56,243 bases of DNA from Chloroflexota bacterium (lineage in GTDB: Bacteria; Chloroflexota; Dormibacteria; Aeolococcales; Aeolococcaceae), in assembly GCA_005880985.1 (NCBI GenBank), contig VBIQ01000018.1, positions 1 through 56,243 on the forward strand, written 5' to 3'. Each line of letters begins with the position of its first letter. Position 1 is the first letter of the stretch. Shown in pieces: positions 7,939 to 16,407 of this stretch. The notes under the pieces were generated by a model. The model saw nothing but the letters and a program-made list of their open reading frames with translations. It did not search any database and had not been told where the DNA came from. Both the position numbers and the translations under genes were made by a program.

Positions 7939-9288
7939 GTGCGCAGATTGATGTGGCTCGTCGTGCTGGTGGCGGGCTGTGTCGCCATTCCCAGCCTGGG
8001 CGACGCCAGCACCAAGGCGCCGGCTGCCCCGTCGCCGCCGGCGGCGCCGGCCGCGCCTGTCGATCCGCTGGAGCAGCAGTTGCTGCAGGCGATGCAGCAG
8101 CAGGCGCAGATCCAGGCGGCCAAGCTGGCGCTCTCCGGACAGGTGGCGGCGGCGCAGGACCAGCAGAGCAACCTGCGATCGCTGATCACCGTCAATCAGA
8201 AGGCGATCCAGGACACCCTCGCCAAGCTCGCCGACGCGGAGCGCCGGTTCCAGGACGCCACCCGGCGCGCCGCCGACGACCGTGCCCGCGCGGTGGAGGC
8301 CCGCCGGCACGAGCGTGAGGACAAGGCGCTGTTGGCGGTGTACATCCGCCAGCGGTACGTGCAGCAGCAGTCGCTGATCAGCTTCCTGCTGTCGAGCAAC
8401 TCGTTCCCCGAGTTCATGGGCCGGGCCTCGGCGCTCAACCATCTCGCCGCGTCCGACAACCGCCTGGTGCGCAAGGTGCAGGAGGATGCGCTCGCGGCCG
8501 AGAAGGCGGAGCGCGCCGCCCAGGCCGACGCCGACGCGGCGCAGGCGGCGGCGGCCACGCTGGCAGTGCAGAAGGCCGGGCTCGACGACCAGGTCGCCAA
8601 GGAGCAGACGCTGGTCGACAGGCTGGGCGGCGACGTCGCCGCCGCGACCGCGGAGATCAGTCAGGCCGACAAGCAGGACGCCGCCCTGGTCCAGAGGATC
8701 GCTGCGCTGCGCATCCAGCAGCTCGACCAGACCATCGCCGAGGCCGAGCAGGCGGCATGGCAGGAGGCCGCGTTCTACCTGCAGAACCATCTGACCGGGC
8801 TGCCGCCGGGAGTCGGCGACGACCCCGAGCACCCGCCGACGGTGCGCTTCCTCTGGGCGGTCCCGGGGTCGGTGATCACCCAGCCGTTCGGCCCCTCGCC
8901 GTACGACTTCGAACCGCCCTTCGCCGGCTTCCCCCACTTCCACACCGGAATCGACATGGCGGCCCCGCTGGGCACCCCGGTGTTCGCCGTCGCCGACGGC
9001 ATCGTGGCCGCGGCCTCGACGAGCACCGTCGGTTACGGCAACCACGTGATCATCGCCCACGACGGCCACACCCTGACCCTCTACGGCCACCTGCAGGTGA
9101 TGCTCGTGCATGCGGGAGACACCGTGCATCAGGGTCAGCCGATCGGTCTGATGGGCTCGACCGGCAACTCCACCGGACCGCACACCCACTTCGAGCTCCG
9201 CGTCGACAACATTCCGGTCGATCCCGCCCCGTTCCTTCCGCCGCTGCCGCGGGGAGCGTCCGGGCCGCCGCCGCTCCCCAAGCAATGA
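7939..9288 (+). CDS. M23 peptidoglycan endopeptidase with N-terminal coiled coil (EnvC/NlpD-like)
   Basis: Predicted exported murein hydrolase or hydrolase activator. A short signal sequence (RRLMWLVVLVAGC) carries a possible lipobox VAGC at Cys14, so it may be lipid-anchored; cleavage after GDA is the alternative. Residues about 40-260 are rich in Gln, Ala, Lys and Asp with heptad character, typical of the coiled coil in EnvC-type proteins. The C-terminal domain has the LytM zinc motifs HTGIDM and HTHFELR plus YGNHVIIAHDGHTLTLYGHL. I chose GTG 7939 so that the protein begins with the signal peptide; ATG 7951 is possible. Its stop overlaps the next lipoprotein start (ATGA), so the two are co-translated. 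Confidence 0.88.
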   Translation: MRRLMWLVVLVAGCVAIPSLGDASTKAPAAPSPPAAPAAPVDPLEQQLLQAMQQQAQIQAAKLALSGQVAAAQDQQSNLRSLITVNQKAIQDTLAKLADAERRFQDATRRAADDRARAVEARRHEREDKALLAVYIRQRYVQQQSLISFLLSSNSFPEFMGRASALNHLAASDNRLVRKVQEDALAAEKAERAAQADADAAQAAAATLAVQKAGLDDQVAKEQTLVDRLGGDVAAATAEISQADKQDAALVQRIAALRIQQLDQTIAEAEQAAWQEAAFYLQNHLTGLPPGVGDDPEHPPTVRFLWAVPGSVITQPFGPSPYDFEPPFAGFPHFHTGIDMAAPLGTPVFAVADGIVAAASTSTVGYGNHVIIAHDGHTLTLYGHLQVMLVHAGDTVHQGQPIGLMGSTGNSTGPHTHFELRVDNIPVDPAPFLPPLPRGASGPPPLPKQ

Positions 9289-9941
9289 CGCCAGGAGTGC
9301 ACCGCCGCCACATTCCTCCCCAGCTATTGCCGCTCATTGCAGCCGCCGTGTCTGCCCTAGCGCTGAGCGGCTGTGGCGGCGGGGTCGAATCGGTCCAGAA
9401 CTACGCCGCCGCCGCCGCTGACGCGCGGGCCAGCACGGCGGCGACGGCGACCGCGGTGGCGACTCCCGGCGGTCCGGTCGCGCAGGGCGAGGGCTTCACA
9501 TTCTCGGTCCCAGCGGGTTGGCACAACGAACCCACCGGCATCGGTGAGTCGGCCATCTCCGCACTCTTCGGCGCCGACCGGCCGGATGTCGTGGTCCTGG
9601 GCGCGGTCAGCGGTGGGCTCAGCAGTAACGTCGACGTCTATCACGTCAGCGGTGCCAACAGCCGCGACCTCGACGCGGTCGCCGCCGGCGTCAAGGCCGT
9701 CGCCGAGCAGCGACTGGGCGGCATCACCGTCGGCGCCGTCGACCGGCTCACCCTGGGTGGCGAACCCGCGGTGGCGTACACGCTCGGCTACACGAACAAG
9801 GGCCAGTCCGTCCGGGCGCGCCAGGTGCTGACCAGCCACTACCTTCAGCTGCGTGCCGTGACCCTGACCTCGGCCATGCCGAGCTTCAACCATGACCTCG
9901 TCGACTTTCAGGGGATGCTGGCCAGCTGGGTCTGGCGGTAG
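9285..9941 (+). CDS. Predicted lipoprotein with PsbP/LpqN-like domain
   Basis: 218 aa. The signal peptide ends in a lipobox (LALSGC, Cys about residue 29), followed by a Gly/Ala-rich linker. The mature domain starts GFTFSVPAGWHN, a common beginning of PsbP/DUF1795 or LpqN-type lipoproteins in high-GC bacteria, with alternating strands and helices to the end. Probably attached to the outer face of the membrane next to the peptidase encoded just upstream (ATGA overlap). No enzymatic residues are evident; function unknown. Confidence 0.75.
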   Translation: MTPGVHRRHIPPQLLPLIAAAVSALALSGCGGGVESVQNYAAAAADARASTAATATAVATPGGPVAQGEGFTFSVPAGWHNEPTGIGESAISALFGADRPDVVVLGAVSGGLSSNVDVYHVSGANSRDLDAVAAGVKAVAEQRLGGITVGAVDRLTLGGEPAVAYTLGYTNKGQSVRARQVLTSHYLQLRAVTLTSAMPSFNHDLVDFQGMLASWVWR

Positions 9942-9978
9942 CGGCCGGCCGCCGAGGCGTGCCGCGGGAACGACTCGC

Positions 9979-9984
9979 TAGAGT
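9979..9984 (+). promoter_or_regulatory. -10 box (TAGAGT) upstream of etfB
   Basis: TAGAGT lies 12 nt before ATG 9997, so the mRNA leader would be only about 5 nt. No Shine-Dalgarno or clear -35. Confidence 0.45.
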
Positions 9985-9996
9985 CCCCCGGCGGCC

Positions 9997-10761
9997 ATGA
10001 ATGTCGTCGTCTGCATCAAACAGGTTCCCGATCCGAACTCGGTCGGCCAGCTCGACCCCTCCACCCACACGCTGCGGCGGGAGGGGGTTGAGGTGGTCCT
10101 CGATCCCGGTGACGAATACGGAATCGAGGCCGGCCTGCAGTTGGTGGAGACCCACGGCGGCGAGGTCACCGTCGTCTCGATGGCGCCGGAGAAAGGCCTC
10201 GACGCCATCCGCAAGGCGCTCGCCATGGGCGCTGCCAAGGGAGTGCTGATCACCGATCCGGCCCTGGCCGGCGCCGACGCGCTGACGACGGCGAAGGTTC
10301 TCGCCGCCGCCATCAAGCGCCAGCCCTTCGACCTGGTGATCACCGCCACCGAATCGACCGACGGTTACACCGGCACCGTGCCGCAGATGCTCGGAGCGCT
10401 CCTCGGCGTTCCCTCGGTCACCTTCGCCAAGCACCTCGACGGCGACGGTCAGAAGCTCACGGTGCAGCGGCAGACCGAGAGCGGCTACGACGTCATCGCC
10501 GCGACCCTGCCGGCGGTGCTGTCGGTGACCGCGGGTGTCAACGAGCCGCGCTATCCGTCGCTGAAGGGCATCATGGCGGCCAAGTCGAAGCCGGTGGACA
10601 AGCTGGCTCTTGGCGACCTGGGACTCGAGACGCCCAAGCCCGGGCAGACCATCACCTCGGTGCAGCCGGCCGAGGAACGCAAGGCGGGCGAGATCGTCGA
10701 GGACGACGGCGAGGGTGCCAAGCGCATCGTCGGCTTCCTCGAAGCCCAGAAGGTGATCTGA
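9997..10761 (+). CDS. etfB: Electron transfer flavoprotein, beta subunit
   Basis: Small subunit of ETF, which takes electrons from acyl-CoA dehydrogenases and passes them to the quinone pool through an ETF:quinone oxidoreductase. Diagnostic segments are MNVVVCIKQVPDPN at the N-terminus, NPxDEYGIEAGLQL-type AMP-binding region (DPGDEYGIEAGL) and the signature VITATESTDGYTGTVPQMLG with downstream SGYDVIAATLPAVLSV. 254 aa is the standard length. It is followed by etfA after a 3-bp gap. The window also contains an acyl-CoA dehydrogenase (34,989) that could be a donor. Confidence 0.95.
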   Translation: MNVVVCIKQVPDPNSVGQLDPSTHTLRREGVEVVLDPGDEYGIEAGLQLVETHGGEVTVVSMAPEKGLDAIRKALAMGAAKGVLITDPALAGADALTTAKVLAAAIKRQPFDLVITATESTDGYTGTVPQMLGALLGVPSVTFAKHLDGDGQKLTVQRQTESGYDVIAATLPAVLSVTAGVNEPRYPSLKGIMAAKSKPVDKLALGDLGLETPKPGQTITSVQPAEERKAGEIVEDDGEGAKRIVGFLEAQKVI

Positions 10762-10764
10762 CCG

Positions 10765-11736
10765 GTGGCGGGAACCACCTGGGTCTTCGCGGAGATCGTG
10801 GACGGCAAGCCGGTCGCGGTCACCCTGGAACTGCTGACCAAGGCGCGAAGCCTCGGTGGCACGGTGGAGGCGGTGGCCTTCTCGCCGGTGGCCGAGGCCG
10901 CGGCGGCGACGCTGGGGGAGTACGGCGCCACAACCGTGTACGCGGGCACCGATCCCGCCTACGCTGAGCTGCTGCTGGGCGGACCCGCTGCCGACGCCCT
11001 GGCCAAGCTGGCACAGGAACACTCTCCCGACCTGATTCTCATCGGGGCCACCTACACCGGCCGTGATGTCGCGGGACGGCTCGCGGCTCTGATCGACGCC
11101 CCGGTGATCGCCAATGGACTCGACGTCGCCGCCAACGGCGATATCACCGTGCAGTCGGCGATCTTCGGCGCCACCCAGGTCGTGCAGACCAAGTTCGACA
11201 GCAGTGGTCCCAAGGTGGCCCTCATCCGTGCCAAGTCATTCGCCGCCGAGCCCGGCGGCGGTGGGGCGCCAAAGCTGGTGAAGATCGATGCGCCGATCGA
11301 TGAGAAGCATCGGGCGGCAAAGATGGTCGAGAGCAAGGCCGACACCGCCACCGGCCCCAAGCTCGAGGAGGCGGCGGTGGTCATCAGCGGCGGTCGGGGT
11401 CTGCAGGATCCGAAGAACTTCGACCTGCTGCACCAGGTCGCCGACCTGGTGCACGGCGCCGTCGGCGCCAGCCGCGCCGTCGTCGACGCCGGTTGGGTGC
11501 CGTACGCGATGCAGGTCGGCCAAACCGGCAAGACGGTCAAGCCGACGGTGTACATCGCCTGCGGGATCAGCGGGGCGATGCAGCACACGGTCGGGATGAA
11601 GGGGAGCAAGAACATCGTCGCCATCAACAAGGACGCCGATGCACCGATCTTCAAGCTCGCCGACCTGGGCATCGTCGGTGACACCCTGAAGATCCTTCCC
11701 CAGCTCATCGACGAGCTGAAGGCCCGCAAGGGCTGA
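10765..11736 (+). CDS. etfA: Electron transfer flavoprotein, alpha subunit
   Basis: Large subunit of ETF, binding FAD in its C-terminal domain. Visible signatures are GGRGLQDPKNFDLLHQVADLVHGAVGASR, then GWVPYAMQVGQTGKTVKPTVYIACGISGAMQHTVGM, and NIVAINKDADAPIFKLADLGIVGDTLKILPQL, all classical FAD contacts. 323 aa is normal. It starts at GTG 10765 just after etfB, and the pair forms one transcription unit. No separate ETF:quinone oxidoreductase is visible in this window. Confidence 0.95.
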   Translation: MAGTTWVFAEIVDGKPVAVTLELLTKARSLGGTVEAVAFSPVAEAAAATLGEYGATTVYAGTDPAYAELLLGGPAADALAKLAQEHSPDLILIGATYTGRDVAGRLAALIDAPVIANGLDVAANGDITVQSAIFGATQVVQTKFDSSGPKVALIRAKSFAAEPGGGGAPKLVKIDAPIDEKHRAAKMVESKADTATGPKLEEAAVVISGGRGLQDPKNFDLLHQVADLVHGAVGASRAVVDAGWVPYAMQVGQTGKTVKPTVYIACGISGAMQHTVGMKGSKNIVAINKDADAPIFKLADLGIVGDTLKILPQLIDELKARKG

Positions 11737-11749
11737 CCGGGCGGCCGCC

Positions 11750-12235
11750 ATGCCGCCACCGCCGGGCCGGCGGTCGCCGCTGGCGCAGGCCATCGCCGCG
11801 GTCGAGGCGGTGCTCGCCGAGCATCCGGAGGTCGGCGCCCGCCGCCTGAGCGACACCCTCTGGCTCCTGGTGCTCTCCGGCGAGATCCGCCACGCGATCC
11901 CGGTGACCGTCCGGCTGGGCGAGCGGACGGCGCTGGTCACCAGCTTTCTGCTGCGCGGCCCCCACGGCGACTGCGCCGCCCTGCACCGGGTGCTGCTTCG
12001 CAAGAACGCCGCCACCACCCGGGTGCGCTTCGCCCTCGACGGCGACGACGACGTCATTCTGGTGGCCCGGCTGAGCACCGCCGCGCTGACGGCCGAGGAG
12101 CTCGAGGCCGTGCTCGGCGAGATCATGGTGGTGTCGGAGAGCAGCTTCGAGCCGCTGGTCCACCTCGGCTACCCGGGGGTGTTCCCGCCCCTGGCGCGGC
12201 GACCCTGGCCGGCCCCCCAGACGCCGGAGCGCTGA
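11750..12235 (+). CDS. YbjN-domain protein
   Basis: 161 aa, cytoplasmic. The pattern W-L-L-V-L-SGEIRHAIPV, ERTALVTSFLLRGP, LHRVLLRKNAATTRVRFALDGDDDVILVARL and T-AEELEAVLGEI matches the YbjN/type III secretion chaperone-like fold common in Actinobacteria and relatives. These proteins are thought to be chaperone-like or regulatory. It begins 13 bp after etfA and could be co-transcribed with it, though a functional link is not known. An AT-rich promoter region for the downstream two-component system follows. Confidence 0.65.
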   Translation: MPPPPGRRSPLAQAIAAVEAVLAEHPEVGARRLSDTLWLLVLSGEIRHAIPVTVRLGERTALVTSFLLRGPHGDCAALHRVLLRKNAATTRVRFALDGDDDVILVARLSTAALTAEELEAVLGEIMVVSESSFEPLVHLGYPGVFPPLARRPWPAPQTPER

Positions 12236-12242
12236 GCCGCCG

Positions 12243-12298
12243 GTATTCGAAACAGAGCCCTTTTGGCCTGGTTCGAATACGCAAACCCTCTCTATACT
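12243..12298 (+). promoter_or_regulatory. Promoter with paired inverted TTCGAA sites for the two-component operon
   Basis: GTATTCGAA (12243-12251) and TTCGAATAC (12272-12280) form a perfect 9-bp inverted repeat, starts 29 bp apart; each arm contains the self-palindrome TTCGAA. A -10 box TATACT lies at 12293-12298, 10 nt before ATG 12309. The second site covers the -35 region, which suggests a repressor or activator operator. There is no Shine-Dalgarno, so the mRNA would be nearly leaderless. Confidence 0.6.
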
Positions 12299-12308
12299 CG
12301 CCAAACAA

Positions 12309-13967
12309 ATGGACGACAAGGTGATCGTCGACCTGCTCGGGCAGGTCGGCAAGCTCTTCACGTCCAGCCTGGAGCTGAAGGAGAACATCGATTTCATGCT
12401 CAAGGCGACCCACGATCTGGTCGCCTGCGACGCCGCCACCCTCTTCCTGGCCGACCCCTCCGACCAGAGCCTGTCGGCCATCGCCACCTATCCCTTCACC
12501 GAGAAGCTGGGCAGCGTCGCCCGCTTCGCCCGCGGCGAGGGGATCGTCGGCTGGGCGGTCAAGGCCCGGCGGGTGGTGTCGGTTCCCGACGCGACCAAGG
12601 ACCAGCGCTTCAAGTCGCTGGACCTCGCCTACGCTCCCCGCTCCTGCCTGGTGATGCCCCTGGAGTCGCCCCGCCACACCGTTGGTGCGCTGACCGTCGC
12701 CCGCCGGCAGGTGCAGCCGTTCACCCAGGTCGAGCAGGCCCTGGTGCAGATCCTCGCCAACCAGGCCGCCATCAGCATCGACAACGCCAGCCTGTACGCG
12801 GCGCAGACGAACCAGCTCGCCGAGATCGCCACCCAGAAGCGCGACCTCGAGGTGGCCAACGTCCAGATCCGCGAGATCTCCCGGCTGAAGAGCGAGTTCC
12901 TCGCCAACATGAGCCATGAGCTGCGCACCCCGCTCAACGCCATCCTCGGCTTCAGCGAGATCCTCAAGGACAACCTCGCGGGCGAGCTCAGCCCGGAGCA
13001 GCGCCAGGAGTGCTTGGAGAACATCCACGCCTCCGGCAAACACCTTCTCGAGCTGGTCAACGACGTGCTCGACCTCAGCAAGATCGAGGCCGGCCGGATG
13101 GAGCTCAGCTACGAGTCCTTCCAGGTGGGCTCGGCGTTTCGCGAGGTGCACAACGTCATCCGCTCATTGAGCGAGCGTCGCAACCTGGAGCTCGGCATGG
13201 ACATCGCCCCTCGGGAGCTCGAGGTGCGCGCCGACAAGAGCAAGTTCAAGCAGGTGATGTACAACCTGCTCAGCAACGCCATCAAGTTCACCGACCCGGG
13301 CGGCAAGGTCTGGGTGCGAGCGCGGAGCGTCGACAGCGAGCTGGTGGTCGAGGTTGGTGACACCGGTGTCGGTATCGCACCGGAGCACCAGGAGCTGGTC
13401 TTCACCGAGTTCTTCCAGGTCGACACCCCCACCACCCGACAGGCCCAGGGCACCGGTCTCGGCTTGGCGCTGACGCGCCGTTTGGTGCAACTGCACGGTG
13501 GCTTCATCGGCGTCGAGTCGAGCCGGGGTCACGGCTCGGTGTTCACCGTGCGGATGCCGCTCGACGGGCTCCAGGGGGGAAACGGGCGTGCCTACAACCG
13601 CATCCTGCTGGTCGAGGACAACGCCGCCAACCGCGATCTCACCACCATGGTGCTGACCGGGAACGGCTTCCAGGTCGATGTCGCCGTCGATGGCACCGAG
13701 GGACTGCAGAAGGTCAAGTCCAACGTCTACGATCTCGTCCTCATGGACGTGCGGCTGCCGGGAATGGACGGCCTCACGGTGACACGGATGATCAAGGCCG
13801 ATCCCAAGACGGCCTCGGTCCCGGTGGTGGCCCTCTCCGCGCATGCCATGAAGGGTGACGAGCAGGAGGCGCTGGCGGCGGGCTGCATCGGTTACATCAC
13901 CAAGCCGATCGACGTTGCGCAGTTCTTGCAGAAGATTTCCGGATACTTGGAGGCCGCCATCCAATGA
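12309..13967 (+). CDS. Soluble hybrid sensor histidine kinase (GAF-HisKA-HATPase-REC)
   Basis: 552 aa with no membrane segment, so it senses a cytoplasmic signal. Domains in order are GAF (about 8-162), a short helical linker, HisKA with phospho-acceptor His203 in FLANMSHELRTPLNAILGFSE, and an HATPase domain (about 305-415) with N-box NLLSNAIKFT, G1 DTGVGIA and G2 GTGLGLAL. A C-terminal receiver follows (about 428-550) with Asp480 in LVLMDVRLPGMDG and the conserved Lys in ITKPID. Redox or small ligands could act on the GAF domain, but nothing identifies them. ATGA overlap couples it to the response regulator. It could phosphorylate its own receiver, the neighbour, or both. Confidence 0.93.
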   Translation: MDDKVIVDLLGQVGKLFTSSLELKENIDFMLKATHDLVACDAATLFLADPSDQSLSAIATYPFTEKLGSVARFARGEGIVGWAVKARRVVSVPDATKDQRFKSLDLAYAPRSCLVMPLESPRHTVGALTVARRQVQPFTQVEQALVQILANQAAISIDNASLYAAQTNQLAEIATQKRDLEVANVQIREISRLKSEFLANMSHELRTPLNAILGFSEILKDNLAGELSPEQRQECLENIHASGKHLLELVNDVLDLSKIEAGRMELSYESFQVGSAFREVHNVIRSLSERRNLELGMDIAPRELEVRADKSKFKQVMYNLLSNAIKFTDPGGKVWVRARSVDSELVVEVGDTGVGIAPEHQELVFTEFFQVDTPTTRQAQGTGLGLALTRRLVQLHGGFIGVESSRGHGSVFTVRMPLDGLQGGNGRAYNRILLVEDNAANRDLTTMVLTGNGFQVDVAVDGTEGLQKVKSNVYDLVLMDVRLPGMDGLTVTRMIKADPKTASVPVVALSAHAMKGDEQEALAAGCIGYITKPIDVAQFLQKISGYLEAAIQ

Positions 13968-14662
13968 CCAGTGCCGGCAAGACCATCCTCATCGTCGAGG
14001 ACGACCAGCCCAGTCGTGATGTCGTGCGTCTTGCCACCCAGGCCCAGAACCACACCCTGATCGAGGCCGCCACCGGCACCGAGGGACTCGAGGCCGCACG
14101 CGAGCACAACCCCGACCTGATCATCCTCGACGTCAACCTTCCCGGCATGAGCGGCCTCGACGTCTGCCGCCGCTTGCGGGCGGAGGGGTCACGCGTCCCC
14201 ATCATCATGCTCACCGCCAAGGCCGACACCATCGACGTGGTGGTGGGGCTCGAGCTGGGGGCCGACGACTACGTCACCAAGCCCTTCGAGGTGCGCGAGC
14301 TGATGGCGCGCATCGGCGCCCATCTGCGCCGGAGCGAGCTCTCCGCGCAGGAGCAACCGCGCGATCGCTTCGAGTTCCCCGGCCTGGTGATCGACCTCGG
14401 GCGCCGCCAGGTCTTCCGAGACGGGCAGGAGGTCCTCCTCACCCTCACCGAGTTCAACCTGCTGGCGCTGCTCGCCTCGCGCCCGGGACAGGTGATGAGC
14501 CGCGGCGATCTGCTTCGCCGCGTCTGGGGCTACGAGGTCGAGATCGAGACCCGCACCGTCGACGCTCACGTCTACCGGCTGCGCCGCAAGATCGAGCCCG
14601 AGGCGGAGAAGCCCACCTACATCCACAGCGTCCCCGGCATCGGCTACCGCTTCGCCGGGTAG
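13964..14662 (+). CDS. OmpR/PhoB-family response regulator
   Basis: 232 aa: receiver domain with Asp56 in LIILDVNLPGMSGLD and KPF switch lysine (DDYVTKPFEVREL), then a winged-helix DNA-binding domain (about 125-230) ending in the family signature TVDAHVYRLRRKIEPE and YIHSVPGIGYRF. It overlaps the hybrid kinase gene by 4 nt and is its likely partner. The TTCGAA inverted sites in the operon promoter are a candidate autoregulatory target, an inference only. A 7-bp GC hairpin follows the stop. Confidence 0.93.
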   Translation: MTSAGKTILIVEDDQPSRDVVRLATQAQNHTLIEAATGTEGLEAAREHNPDLIILDVNLPGMSGLDVCRRLRAEGSRVPIIMLTAKADTIDVVVGLELGADDYVTKPFEVRELMARIGAHLRRSELSAQEQPRDRFEFPGLVIDLGRRQVFRDGQEVLLTLTEFNLLALLASRPGQVMSRGDLLRRVWGYEVEIETRTVDAHVYRLRRKIEPEAEKPTYIHSVPGIGYRFAG

Positions 14663-14671
14663 GGCCTGAAA

Positions 14672-14692
14672 GACGCGGCCCGCCGCCGCGTC
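14672..14692 (+). terminator. GC hairpin after the response regulator gene
   Basis: GACGCGG (14672-14678), 7-nt loop, CCGCGTC (14686-14692), 9 bp after the stop codon. No T-run follows, so termination is only probable. Confidence 0.45.
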
Positions 14693-14739
14693 CCTAGGAG
14701 AGGGGGCCGTCGAGCTTACCCCCCTGCTTCGAGGTACCC

Positions 14740-16407
14740 ATGAGGCCTGGCCGGCTGTCCCGCCTGTTCGCCCTCCTCGGCGCTGTCCCGCTGCTGCTGG
14801 TCACCGCGCCGGCCCACGCCGCCGGCCTCGCCTTCACCACCCCCGTCCAGCTGACCGGCCCCGGCGGGGGCGAGCCCAGTATCGCCACCAACCGCCAGGG
14901 CGACGTCTACGTCGACGGGCCCCAGGCGATTCCCTCAGGGGTCAACGGCACCGCCGGCGTCGGCTTCTGGGTCTCGCACGACAAGGGCAGCAGCTTCGGC
15001 AAGGGGGTGTTCATCGGCTCCGTGCTGGGCGGCGGCGACTCTGACGTCGTGGTCCCGCCGGACGATGCCAACACTGTCTACATCGACGACCTCGAGGCAG
15101 CCGCCACCGCGATCTGCCTGAGCAAGGACAAGGGGGCGAGCTTCCAGTCCGCCTCGGCCCTCCCCGACCCCGGCAACTGCACCACCCTGCCCAGCGGCCA
15201 GACCGGGCCCTCCGACGATCGCCCCTGGCTGACCGCCGACAAGGGCGGGCGCGTCTACCTGACGTATCACGAGTTCGTCAGCGCCCAACCACTGATCTTC
15301 CGGACCGACAACCGCGGCCAGGACCAGTTCCTCGCGGGCCCCTGCGGGTCGATCGTCACCGACCCCGCCATCGAGGCCAACGTCCCCACCGACATCAGCG
15401 GCGGCACCCTGGTGTCGAAGCCGGTGGTCGACCAGCAGGGCAACCTCTACGTCCTCTTCACCACCACCACCCAGCAGGAGAATGCGGGCGGTCTGCCGGG
15501 CTCGATCAGTGGGACCTTCAGCCAGGCGTATCTGGCGGTGTCCACCGATCACTGCCAGAGCTTCACCGACCACACCATCTTCGACGGCCAGTCGGTGGGC
15601 ATGAACTCGGTGCAGTTCGGCGACATCTTCAACGACCTGGCCATCGACGGCGCCGGCAACCTGTACACTGTCGCCGCCGGATACATCAGAAGCACACCGC
15701 CGCCCACCACGATCGCCGACGTCTTCATGTTCAGCTCCACCGATCAGGGCAAGACATGGAGCAAGCCGCTCAAGGTCAACAGCGACGTCGGTGGGCACAT
15801 GCTCCCCGCCGCCGTGGGCGGACCGGCCGCGGGTCAGCTGGCCATCGGCTATTTCCGCGCCGTCAACGGGGTCACCAATCCCAACGACGCCACCGCGAAG
15901 TGGACCTACACCGCGGCGGAGACCACCAACGGCACCGCCGGCACCGGTGCCGGGTTCCAGGTCGCCGATGTCAATCCCGGTTTCGTCTACCACACCGGTG
16001 ACATCTGCAACTCCGGCATCCTCTGCGGGAGCGGAGCGCCCGGCACCGGAAACGACCGGTCGCTGCTCGATTTCACCTCGGCCACGATCGACGGCAGTGG
16101 CTGCGTGCTCTTCACCTTCGCCGGCAACCCTGGGCAAACAATCGACACTCCCAACGAGAAGACCTGGAACTATGTCACCCGACAGACGTCGGGATGCTTT
16201 CCCACACCGGCGGTGACCACCACGACCTCCGCCACCGGCGCGCTGTCGGCGGCGGCGCAACCCGCCGCGAACGCACCCACCACCACCCTGCCCAACACCG
16301 CGCCGGCACGGGCCGCCGCAGGCAGTGCCGTCGGCGTCCTCGCCGGAGGCGCAATGGTGGGAGCGGTCGCGCGGCGCCGGCGGCGGCGACGCCCCCCGCC
16401 GGCTTAG
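14740..16407 (+). CDS. Secreted BNR/sialidase-like beta-propeller protein with LPNTA sorting tail
   Basis: 555 aa. An N-terminal signal peptide ends at AHA. The body contains BNR/Asp-box-like elements (SHDKGSSFG, SKDKGASFQ, SSTDQGKTWS), the hallmark of sialidase-type propellers, but the catalytic Arg triad of true sialidases cannot be confirmed. The C-terminus has a Thr/Ala-rich linker, LPNTA at 517-521, a hydrophobic stretch and an Arg-rich tail. This is the LPXTG-type architecture used by sortases to attach proteins to the cell wall. Start ATG 14740 has GAGGTA closely upstream. No sortase gene is in the window. It converges on the DtxR-family gene with a 4-nt stop overlap. Confidence 0.8.
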   Translation: MRPGRLSRLFALLGAVPLLLVTAPAHAAGLAFTTPVQLTGPGGGEPSIATNRQGDVYVDGPQAIPSGVNGTAGVGFWVSHDKGSSFGKGVFIGSVLGGGDSDVVVPPDDANTVYIDDLEAAATAICLSKDKGASFQSASALPDPGNCTTLPSGQTGPSDDRPWLTADKGGRVYLTYHEFVSAQPLIFRTDNRGQDQFLAGPCGSIVTDPAIEANVPTDISGGTLVSKPVVDQQGNLYVLFTTTTQQENAGGLPGSISGTFSQAYLAVSTDHCQSFTDHTIFDGQSVGMNSVQFGDIFNDLAIDGAGNLYTVAAGYIRSTPPPTTIADVFMFSSTDQGKTWSKPLKVNSDVGGHMLPAAVGGPAAGQLAIGYFRAVNGVTNPNDATAKWTYTAAETTNGTAGTGAGFQVADVNPGFVYHTGDICNSGILCGSGAPGTGNDRSLLDFTSATIDGSGCVLFTFAGNPGQTIDTPNEKTWNYVTRQTSGCFPTPAVTTTTSATGALSAAAQPAANAPTTTLPNTAPARAAAGSAVGVLAGGAMVGAVARRRRRRRPPPA

